38,414 bases of DNA from Pyrinomonadaceae bacterium (GTDB lineage: Bacteria; Acidobacteriota; Blastocatellia; Pyrinomonadales; Pyrinomonadaceae), in assembly GCA_022843305.1 (NCBI GenBank), contig JALHNX010000030.1, forward strand, positions 1 to 38,414, read 5' to 3'. Positions 32,162 to 38,414 of this stretch are shown here, in pieces. The notes beneath the pieces were generated by a model, which worked only from the letters and a program-made list of their open reading frames with translations, did not search any database and was not told the DNA's origin. Position numbers and translations under genes: made by a program. Position 1 is the stretch's first letter. Every line of letters begins with the position of its first letter.

Positions 32162-33190
32162 ATGCTAACAGATTCTTACGGCAGACAAATTAAGGATTTG
32201 CGCGTCAGCCTGACCGACCGCTGTAATTTCCGCTGTTTTTATTGCCTGCCGAATGGCGAGCCGCCTTTAGCCAGAAAGGAAACGATTCTCACTTTCGAGG
32301 AAATCGTCGAAATCTGCGGGATTTTTGTTTCTCTGGGCATCGAAAAAATCCGTCTGACAGGCGGCGAACCGCTTCTCAGAAAAGATGTCGAAAAGCTCAT
32401 CGAAAAACTTTCCAAACTAAAAATCAGGTCAGAACCGCCTGCGGTAGCGGGCGGGTTAATCTATCAATTAAAAGACCTTGCTTTAACAACCAACGGCTTT
32501 TCGCTCGAACGACGCGCCGAAAATCTGAAAAAAGCCGGACTCGACCGTGTAACGATTTCGCTCGACTCTTTGAAGAAGGAAAATTTCAAGCGGATTACGG
32601 GCGTTGATAAACTGGACGAAGTTTTGGCGGCAATCGAAGCGGCAAAACGCGCCGGCTTGGAACCGGTTCGCGTGAACGCCGTCGTCGTGCGCGGCACGAA
32701 CGACGATGAAATCGTTGACCTTGCGCGGTTTGCGCGTGAAAATGCGCTTTCGATGCGGTTTATCGAATATATGCCGCTCGATTCGGCGCACGAATGGGAT
32801 CGCAAAACGGTCGTTTCGGGCAGGGAAATTTTCAAAAGAATCAACGAAATTTTTCCGCTCGCATTAAAAGACCAAACGCGCGGCAGCGAAACCGCGTGGA
32901 AATATTCTTTCGCGGATAGTTCCGAAGGCGAAATCGGCATTATTGCGCCTGTCACGGAAATGTTTTGCGGCGCGTGTTCGCGGATTCGGCTGACGGCTGA
33001 CGGGCAAATTCGCACCTGTCTTTTTTCGACTACGGAACATAATCTGCGCGACAAATTGCGAAGCGGCGCAACCCGCGAAGAAATTATCGAATTTATCCGC
33101 GAAGTCATTTTTCAAAAAGAACCGCGTCATTACATAAACGACGCGCAATTCGCCCCGGCGTCGCGTTCGATGAGCTTCATCGGCGGTTGA
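32162..33190 (+). CDS. moaA: GTP 3',8-cyclase (molybdenum cofactor synthesis)
   Basis: A 342-residue radical-SAM enzyme that, with MoaC, turns GTP into cyclic pyranopterin phosphate. The first cluster motif is CNFRCFYC (CxxxCxxC), followed by LTGGEPLLR. The second, C-terminal cluster is CGAC plus CLF, within MFCGACSRIRLTADGQIRTC. The protein ends in the conserved Gly-Gly tail needed for activity. An insertion of about 16 residues, IRSEPPAVAGGLIYQ, sits between two helices before LALTTNG and derives from a palindromic DNA repeat. No other moa/moe genes are nearby. The ribosome site is weak. Confidence 0.95.
   Translation: MLTDSYGRQIKDLRVSLTDRCNFRCFYCLPNGEPPLARKETILTFEEIVEICGIFVSLGIEKIRLTGGEPLLRKDVEKLIEKLSKLKIRSEPPAVAGGLIYQLKDLALTTNGFSLERRAENLKKAGLDRVTISLDSLKKENFKRITGVDKLDEVLAAIEAAKRAGLEPVRVNAVVVRGTNDDEIVDLARFARENALSMRFIEYMPLDSAHEWDRKTVVSGREIFKRINEIFPLALKDQTRGSETAWKYSFADSSEGEIGIIAPVTEMFCGACSRIRLTADGQIRTCLFSTTEHNLRDKLRSGATREEIIEFIREVIFQKEPRHYINDAQFAPASRSMSFIGG
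32433..32457. repeat. palindromic REP-like insert within moaA
   Basis: AACCGCC (32433-32439) pairs with GGCGGGTT (32450-32457), leaving one bulged G. It encodes the extra EPPAVAGG segment, in frame, at a spot where typical MoaA proteins have a short loop. Confidence 0.55.
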
Positions 33191-33264
33191 TTTTCTTTTC
33201 ATCAAAGACTTGCCGCCGGATTTTTTTTCAATCCGCGAAGCCCGAACGACTCGCCAGAAAAAAG

Positions 33265-33293
33265 TTGACTGTTTGTGTTTATAATTGTTTAAT
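33265..33293 (+). promoter_or_regulatory. promoter of the diguanylate cyclase gene
   Basis: TTGACT (33265-33270), a 17-base spacer and TTTAAT (33288-33293). The start would fall near 33300, ruling out the TTG at 33298 as a start codon and favouring ATG 33349. Confidence 0.5.
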
Positions 33294-33348
33294 ATAGTTG
33301 GAGTTTTTCCTTAATCTTTCCAAGTCGCTTTCTTCCGCGGTTCCGAAA

Positions 33349-36345
33349 ATGAAATCCCTTTCAAGAATCTTAGTATTTTTACTAATTCTGCAAATCTATT
33401 TTTGCGTCGCCGAATGTCCGAAAGTCGTCGGTCAATATCGTTTCGATACCTGGACGACGGATAACGGTTTGCCGCAAAACGGTTTGCGCGAGCTTACGCA
33501 AACGCCTGACGGTTATCTGTGGTTCACGACGTTTGACGGTTTGGTGCGCTTTGACGGCGTGCGGTTTAAGAGTTTCGGCAAAGGCAATACGAAAGGAATT
33601 ATTAACAATCGTTTCACGGGACTTTACGGCGACAAGGACGGAACGCTTTACGCGACGACGATGGAAGACGGCATTTTGACCATCTACCGCGACGGCGTTT
33701 TTTCTTCATACACCTCCGAACAGGTTCCCGGACATTACATTAATAAGATCGAACCCGACGCGAACGGTGAATTACGCTTTTTGGTCGAAGATGAAGACCG
33801 CACTTCAAAGAGCTGGTATTATTTGCGCGACGGGCAATTTATTTTCTCCGAAAAAGAAGAAAGCAATTTTGAAAAATTCGCGTTTCAGGGCAAATCCGGC
33901 GCGGTCTGGACTTTTACGCCGACCGAAACCGTCGAAATGCGGGAAGGTCAAACGACCCGTTATCCGCTTGAAATGAAAAAGGTTAATTTCCGAATTAACA
34001 CTTTTGAAGACAGCGCGGGCAATCTCTGGCTCGGCGGCAGCAGCGTTCACCGTTTGGGCAACGGCGAAATTCAAAATTTCGGCGAAAAAGAAGGCTTGCC
34101 GCAGTCAAACTATCATTCGTTCTGGGAAGAGACGGACGGCAGCGTCTGGTTTGCAAGCGGCGGCGCGTCAAGCCCGAGCGTCGGTTTGCTGCAATATAAG
34201 GACGGGCGTTTGCAGGCGTGGGGAACAGAAAACGGCTTGCCCGCAACTTCGATCTTCAGCGTGTACCGCGACCGCGAAGGCACGGTCTGGCTGGCGACGA
34301 ACAAAGGTTTGAGCCGTCTGCGGAAAAAGATCGTCAGCGGTTACGGCATCAAGGACGGCATCGCTCATTCGGAAGTTTACCCGCTCTACCGAGACCGAAA
34401 TGAAAACATCTGGATCGGCACGACCAAAGGTTTGAGCATTTATCGCGACGGCAAATTTGAAATGCTCGAACTGAAACCGGCGGACGAAAACGCGCTGCCC
34501 GAAGAGACCTGGCGCAGGGAAAAAATGTCGGTGCAATCGCTCTGGGAAGACTCGAACGGAAAAATGTGGGTCGGTTTGAACGGCAGCATTTTCCTTGTTC
34601 AAAACGGCAAAGCAGAAATGGTCGAACGCTCGCGCGGACATCACGTTTTCGCCATCCGCGAAGATCGAAACGGAATTGTCTGGGCGGCGACCAACAAGGG
34701 AATTCTGCAATACCGCGATTACAAGTTCATCAAAACTTTAACTGTCAAAGACGGTTTGCCGAACGAGTTTATGACGTTGGTTTTTGAAGACTCCAAAGGA
34801 AAACTCTGGTTCGGCGGTTTCGGCGGTTTGTCGGAGTTCAAAGACGGAAAATTCACCAATTACACGATTAAAGAAGGTTTAGCCGGCAGCTACGTTCGTT
34901 CGATGTATGAAGACGCGGACGGCACGCTCTGGATCGGAACTTACGACGAAGGATTGAGCCGCTTCAAAGACGGGCGGTTTGTCAATTACAAAGCCGAAAA
35001 CGGTTTATACAGCAACGGCGTTTTTGCCATCGAAGAAGACGCGCGCGGCAATTTCTGGATTTCGTCGAATCGCGGAATCTACCGCGTTAAACGTCAGGAA
35101 TTAAATGATTTTGCCGACGGGAAAATCGAAAAAATAAACAGCGTCGGTTACGGCAAAGAAGACGGAATGCTGACAAACGAATGCAACGGCGGGCGGCAGC
35201 CGTCGAGCATCAAAGACAAAGACGGACGATTTTGGTTTCCGACGCAGGAAGGCGTTGCTGTGATTGATTCGGAAGCCGAAACCGACAATATTATGCCGCC
35301 GCCGGTCGTCATCGAATCGGCAACCGTCGAAAGAGAACCGGTTGACATCAGAAACGGTTTGACTATCGAGCCGGGACAAAAAAATATCGAGATACATTTT
35401 ACCGCCATCAGTTTGATAAAATCCAAGCAGATAAAGTTCAAATACAAGCTCGAAGGACACGACGCGGATTGGGTTGATGCCGACACGCGGCGGACGGCTT
35501 ACTATTCATCCTTGCCGCCCGGAACTTACAGCTTCAAAGTAAAAGCCGCCAACAGCGACGGCATTTGGAACGAAACCGGCGCGAATCTGACTCTCAAACT
35601 CGAGCCTTTCTTTTATCAAACCGACGAGTTTTATCTGCTGAGTTCTTTGGGCGCGGTTTTAGGATTGCTCGCCGTCTGGAAAATAAGCGTTCATCAACTC
35701 GAAGCACGCGAAAGAAAATTGGCAAATCTGGTTAGCGAAAAAACCGAAGAACTCAAAAAAGCCAACGAAGAATTACAGCATCTCGCCAATTCCGACGGGC
35801 TGACCGCAGTCGGAAACCGCCGTCTTTTTGAAGAATTTCTGCAGGGCGAATGGCATCGCGCAATTCGCTTCAAAACCGAAATGTCGCTGATTTTGCTCGA
35901 CATCGACCATTTCAAACTTTTCAATGATACTTACGGGCATCAGGCGGGCGACGAATGTTTGAAAAAAGTCGCGGCTGTCCTGCGCGAAACGATTCATCGT
36001 CCGACCGATCTTTTAGCCCGCTTCGGCGGCGAAGAATTTGCCATTGTCCTCGGCGGGACGGATTTGGAAGGCGCTTTGAACATTGCCGAACAAGCGATGG
36101 AAAATGTCAAAACTTTAGCCGTTCCGCATTGCAAATCGCAGACGAGCGAATATTTAACCGTCAGCGTCGGCGTGGCGACGACTTTCGTAACGTTCGGAAT
36201 GCAGGAATCCGAACTGATCAAAGCCGCCGACGAAGCTCTCTATCAAGCCAAAGCAATCGGTCGCAACCGCATCGTTTCAAAAGACCTGACCTTAAACTTC
36301 GGTGAAAAATCGGTTTTAGAAGAAGAATTTGCCGGTGCCGTCTAA
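33349..36345 (+). CDS. membrane diguanylate cyclase with periplasmic propeller sensor
   Basis: A 998-residue signalling protein. A signal peptide is followed by about 14 propeller-type repeats, for example TPDGYLWFTTFDGLVRFDG and DRNENIWIGTTKGLSIY, probably forming two beta-propellers. A Y_Y_Y domain (about 655-740) then leads to a single membrane helix near 745-765. A short coiled coil (ERKLANLVSEKTEELKKANE) connects to a GGDEF domain with GGEEF, so it should make cyclic di-GMP. RPTD lies five residues before it, an intact inhibitory I-site for product feedback. This layout resembles hybrid two-component sensors with the kinase replaced by a cyclase. The ligand is unknown. Confidence 0.93.
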   Translation: MKSLSRILVFLLILQIYFCVAECPKVVGQYRFDTWTTDNGLPQNGLRELTQTPDGYLWFTTFDGLVRFDGVRFKSFGKGNTKGIINNRFTGLYGDKDGTLYATTMEDGILTIYRDGVFSSYTSEQVPGHYINKIEPDANGELRFLVEDEDRTSKSWYYLRDGQFIFSEKEESNFEKFAFQGKSGAVWTFTPTETVEMREGQTTRYPLEMKKVNFRINTFEDSAGNLWLGGSSVHRLGNGEIQNFGEKEGLPQSNYHSFWEETDGSVWFASGGASSPSVGLLQYKDGRLQAWGTENGLPATSIFSVYRDREGTVWLATNKGLSRLRKKIVSGYGIKDGIAHSEVYPLYRDRNENIWIGTTKGLSIYRDGKFEMLELKPADENALPEETWRREKMSVQSLWEDSNGKMWVGLNGSIFLVQNGKAEMVERSRGHHVFAIREDRNGIVWAATNKGILQYRDYKFIKTLTVKDGLPNEFMTLVFEDSKGKLWFGGFGGLSEFKDGKFTNYTIKEGLAGSYVRSMYEDADGTLWIGTYDEGLSRFKDGRFVNYKAENGLYSNGVFAIEEDARGNFWISSNRGIYRVKRQELNDFADGKIEKINSVGYGKEDGMLTNECNGGRQPSSIKDKDGRFWFPTQEGVAVIDSEAETDNIMPPPVVIESATVEREPVDIRNGLTIEPGQKNIEIHFTAISLIKSKQIKFKYKLEGHDADWVDADTRRTAYYSSLPPGTYSFKVKAANSDGIWNETGANLTLKLEPFFYQTDEFYLLSSLGAVLGLLAVWKISVHQLEARERKLANLVSEKTEELKKANEELQHLANSDGLTAVGNRRLFEEFLQGEWHRAIRFKTEMSLILLDIDHFKLFNDTYGHQAGDECLKKVAAVLRETIHRPTDLLARFGGEEFAIVLGGTDLEGALNIAEQAMENVKTLAVPHCKSQTSEYLTVSVGVATTFVTFGMQESELIKAADEALYQAKAIGRNRIVSKDLTLNFGEKSVLEEEFAGAV

Positions 36346-36442
36346 ATGCTTCGTGAATCAAATCAAAAAGCCCGGATGACGGGAAAAATCGTCGGTGCGT
36401 TTTTATTTGCGTCGCAATTCTTTGTTGGTTAGACTTCTATTG

Positions 36443-37057
36443 ATGAATTTTAAAGAACTCTCGGAAAATCTTTCGCTTGCCGGTTATGAATTTTACCGGC
36501 GCGGCTGGGTGATGGGAACGAGCGGAAATTTCAGCGGGAAGCTGGCGGACGCGCCTTTGCGTCTGTGCATCACGGCGAGCGGCAACGACAAAGGCGCGCT
36601 CGACGAAACGCATTTTCTCGAAATTGACGACAACAGCGATGTTTTGCAGGGTTTCGGCAGACCTTCCGCGGAAACGCTTCTGCATCTGACGATCTATCGG
36701 ATGCGGAAAAATGTCGGCTCGATCCTGCATACGCATTCGGTTTGGGGAACGATTCTCTCGGATGTTTTCTATGAAGACGGCGCGATTGAATTCGAAGGCT
36801 ACGAGATGCTGAAAGGTTTGGCGGGCGTGAAAACGCACGAACACCGCGAAATTCTGCCGATCGTCGAAAATTCGCAGGATTACATCGCTCTCTCGCATGT
36901 GGTTGACAACGTTCTGCGCGAAAACCCGAATTGTCACGGCGTTTATTTAAGAAGACACGGGCTTTACACATGGGGCGAAGACGTTTTGGAAGCGCGGCGG
37001 CACATCGAGATTTTCGAGTTTTTGTTCGAGGTTTTGGGAAGAAGTTTGAAACAGTGA
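36443..37057 (+). CDS. mtnB: methylthioribulose-1-phosphate dehydratase
   Basis: A 204-residue class II aldolase/adducin-fold enzyme of methionine salvage that dehydrates 5-methylthioribulose-1-phosphate. Family features are GWVMGTSGNFSGK near the start, the zinc ligands in HTHS, GYEMLKGLAG followed by THEHREILPI, and the third zinc His in RRHGLYTWGED. ATG 36443 (MNFKELSENLSLAGYEFYRRG) fits the family start; a GTG at 36395 would add 16 residues. A third salvage gene is separated from it by a nucleotidyltransferase pair. The closely related fuculose-aldolase group is a less likely alternative. Confidence 0.88.
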   Translation: MNFKELSENLSLAGYEFYRRGWVMGTSGNFSGKLADAPLRLCITASGNDKGALDETHFLEIDDNSDVLQGFGRPSAETLLHLTIYRMRKNVGSILHTHSVWGTILSDVFYEDGAIEFEGYEMLKGLAGVKTHEHREILPIVENSQDYIALSHVVDNVLRENPNCHGVYLRRHGLYTWGEDVLEARRHIEIFEFLFEVLGRSLKQ

Positions 37058-37087
37058 TTGCCGGAATATTTGTGATAAAATTCGATC

Positions 37088-37312
37088 ATGGCGATTGTAA
37101 ACATTACAGAAAACACGATGATGCGTTTCGGGAAAAACATTTCCGAAATGGACAAATCTTTCGATATTGAATACTGGCAAAAGCAATCTTCAAGCGAGAG
37201 ATTTTCGGCAATTGAAGAAATGGTCGAAATGCACCATTTAAGAAAAGGCGGAAGCGCGGATGAACTCAGACTTCAAAGAACTGTTGAACATTTTCAACGA
37301 AAATCGAATTAA
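37088..37312 (+). CDS. small protein paired with a nucleotidyltransferase (putative TA partner)
   Basis: A 74-residue charged protein. The WQKQSSSERFSAIEEMVEMHHL segment resembles the short partners that precede stand-alone nucleotidyltransferase genes. Its last 53 bases overlap the downstream gene in another frame, implying tight coupling. It has no own enzymatic motif. By position it may be the antitoxin or a structural partner; this is inference. Confidence 0.7.
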   Translation: MAIVNITENTMMRFGKNISEMDKSFDIEYWQKQSSSERFSAIEEMVEMHHLRKGGSADELRLQRTVEHFQRKSN

Positions 37313-37721
37313 GTATCTTGTAATCGGCGGGTATGCGGTTTCGGAATATGCCGAACCGCGTTACACCAAAGATTTGGACATCTGGGTTGAAGCGTCTGAG
37401 GAAAATGGTCAGAGAATATATGCGGCACTTAAAGAATTCAATGCGCCTTTATTCGATTTGAAACCGTCCGATTTTTCTCAGGAAGGTAGTTTTTATCAAA
37501 TGGGCAGACCGCCCGTGAGAGTTGATATTTTGATGTCAATCGCCGGGATGAATTTCGCGAAGGCTTGGGAAAATCGTCAAATTGTCGATTTCTTCGGTGT
37601 TGAGGCAAACTTCATATCGCTTGACGATTTAATCAAATCTAAAAAATTAGCGGGCAGACCACAAGATTTGACTGATGTGGAAAATCTTTTATCAGCTAAA
37701 AAAATTAAAGATAGTCAATAA
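37260..37721 (+). CDS. nucleotidyltransferase, AbiEii/DUF6036-like (putative toxin)
   Basis: A 153-residue minimal nucleotidyltransferase. It has YLVIGGYAVSEY (the GG of the fold), then TKDLDIWVEA with the DxD metal motif, and a later acidic residue in VRVDILMS, forming the usual three-carboxylate site. The tail (ISLDDLIKSKKLAGRPQDLTD) is typical of this group. Relatives act as type IV-like toxins that add nucleotides to RNA or tRNA, though many are uncharacterised. It starts inside the preceding small gene with AAGGCGG as a ribosome site. It ends just before mtnD, so the pair splits the salvage genes. Confidence 0.8.
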   Translation: MNSDFKELLNIFNENRIKYLVIGGYAVSEYAEPRYTKDLDIWVEASEENGQRIYAALKEFNAPLFDLKPSDFSQEGSFYQMGRPPVRVDILMSIAGMNFAKAWENRQIVDFFGVEANFISLDDLIKSKKLAGRPQDLTDVENLLSAKKIKDSQ

Positions 37722-37725
37722 AAAT

Positions 37726-38244
37726 ATGGCAGTTGTAACAATTCCCGATAAAAATCTGACTTTAACCGACGCGGACGAAATTAAAAATCATCTCGCGGCG
37801 ATCGGCATTGATTACGAGTATTGGGGAAACTCGAAAGATGTTTCGCCCGACGCTTCGGCAGAGGAAATTTTAGCGGCTTACGAGCCGGAAATCGAAAAAT
37901 TGAAAACGAGCGGCGGTTATGTTACGGCAGACGTGATTGATATTAAAGCCGATATTCCGAATCTCGACGCGATGCTCGAAAAATTTCGCCCCGAACATTG
38001 GCACGACGAGGACGAAGTTCGCTTTATCGTCAAGGGCTGCGGCATTTTTCATATTGCGCCCGAAAACGGCGGCGACGTGACGGCGGTTAAAATGACAGCG
38101 GGCGATTTGATTCGCGTTCCGCGCGGCACGCGGCATTGGTTCGATCTCGACGAAACCAGAACCGTACGGGCGATTCGGCTTTTTCAGGACGCGTCGGGCT
38201 GGACACCGATTTACACGGAAAGCGGTTTGGAGAAAAATTATTAA
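37726..38244 (+). CDS. mtnD: acireductone dioxygenase
   Basis: A 172-residue cupin enzyme of methionine salvage that oxidises acireductone to the 2-keto precursor of methionine plus formate (Fe form). Metal ligands are visible: HWHDEDE (two His and the Glu) and the later His in PRGTRHWFDL. The start at 37726 is set by homology (MAVVTIPDKNLTL); the longer frame from 37675 overlaps the nucleotidyltransferase. Together with mtnB it marks a salvage locus. The enolase-phosphatase mtnC, often adjacent, is not in the window. Confidence 0.93.
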   Translation: MAVVTIPDKNLTLTDADEIKNHLAAIGIDYEYWGNSKDVSPDASAEEILAAYEPEIEKLKTSGGYVTADVIDIKADIPNLDAMLEKFRPEHWHDEDEVRFIVKGCGIFHIAPENGGDVTAVKMTAGDLIRVPRGTRHWFDLDETRTVRAIRLFQDASGWTPIYTESGLEKNY

Positions 38245-38245
38245 A

Positions 38246-38293
38246 ATTGATTCATTGATTCATTGATTCATTTGTTCATTTGTTCATTTATTT
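38246..38293 (+). repeat. 8-nt tandem repeats (ATTGATTC/ATTTGTTC)
   Basis: Three ATTGATTC units (38246-38269), two ATTTGTTC units (38270-38285) and a decayed ATTTATTT unit follow the mtnD stop directly. This is a second octanucleotide repeat in the window, here noncoding. Confidence 0.85.
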
Positions 38294-38353
38294 ATCTAGT
38301 GCTAAGTAACAAAAGATATTGTAGTAATGATTTGTTTTCTGTAACATTATCAA

Positions 38354-38414
38354 ATGCCAAGAAAACGACAAATCATACAATTATCGAAAACAGACAAAAG
38401 TTCTTTGACACTGA
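38354..38414 (+). CDS. start of a gene cut by the window end, possibly IS630-type transposase
   Basis: Twenty codons are visible (MPRKRQIIQLSKTDKSSLTL). The beginning resembles the N-terminus of IS630-family transposases, which often read x-I-x-L-[ST]-x-x-[ED]. A TA dinucleotide at 38297-38298 followed by GTGCTAAGTAAC could be the element's left end, since IS630 elements target TA. With so little sequence this is a weak call. Confidence 0.35.
   Translation, partial: MPRKRQIIQLSKTDKSSLTL

Noticed and set aside
33298-33348. TTG start giving a longer diguanylate cyclase
   Set aside because: It lies at the predicted transcription start; ATG 33349 gives a normal signal peptide and leader.

Overview
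The window looks like chromosome from an Acidobacteriota-type bacterium, probably Blastocatellia/Pyrinomonadaceae-like. This is inferred from a ~1250-residue TonB-dependent receptor with an N-terminal carboxypeptidase-regulatory-like domain, a propeller/Y_Y_Y/GGDEF sensor, and many small dispersed palindromes. No rRNA or other phylogenetic marker is present beyond recA, so the placement is tentative.

Region 1 (about 45-18006) is an integrated genomic island in tRNA-Phe. A 58-bp direct repeat (45-102 and 17949-18006, 2 mismatches) duplicates the 3' part of the intact minus-strand tRNA-Phe gene at 17959-18034. A tyrosine integrase lies directly beside the intact copy. Both ends also carry a paired GTTGCAC motif with identical 11-bp spacing, probably integrase arm sites. 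Unit length is 17,904 bp. The left half is a minus-strand cargo block: a UvrD/RecB-like helicase-nuclease with an Fe-S PD-(D/E)XK domain, a multi-spanning membrane protein, a type III restriction-modification pair (mod, res) and a small unknown protein. The right half is a plus-strand maintenance block: an unknown protein, a palindrome-rich noncoding segment, an excisionase-like HTH protein, a zinc-finger/TOPRIM/DUF3987 primase-helicase, a phBC6A51-like/small-terminase-like HTH protein, small unknown genes, two convergent paralogous HTH regulators, a SWIM protein and the integrase. No relaxase, type IV secretion or virion genes are visible. The element therefore resembles a phage-satellite-like or mobilisable integrative element carrying defence cargo.

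Region 2 (18035-25491) returns to chromosome. It holds a near-consensus promoter with a structured leader and a small lipoprotein gene, then recA on the minus strand interrupted by a 355-residue LAGLIDADG intein. Next come a DUF4139-type secreted protein split by a -1 frameshift at a slippery A-run, an MBL-fold hydrolase, and a divergent FAD-dependent reductase. The reductase carries 7-nt and 8-nt tandem repeats inside its coding frame.

Region 3 (25492-38414) carries the TonB-dependent receptor, queG, an SH3-domain protein, moaA (with an apparent in-frame palindromic insertion) and a diguanylate cyclase with a periplasmic propeller sensor. Two methionine-salvage genes (mtnB, mtnD) follow, separated by a small-protein/nucleotidyltransferase pair that resembles toxin-antitoxin modules. 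The window ends just inside what may be an IS630-type transposase gene.

The most unusual items are the island (satellite-like core with type III RM, helicase-nuclease and membrane-protein cargo), the recA intein, the mosaic mod gene and the repeat-bearing reductase.
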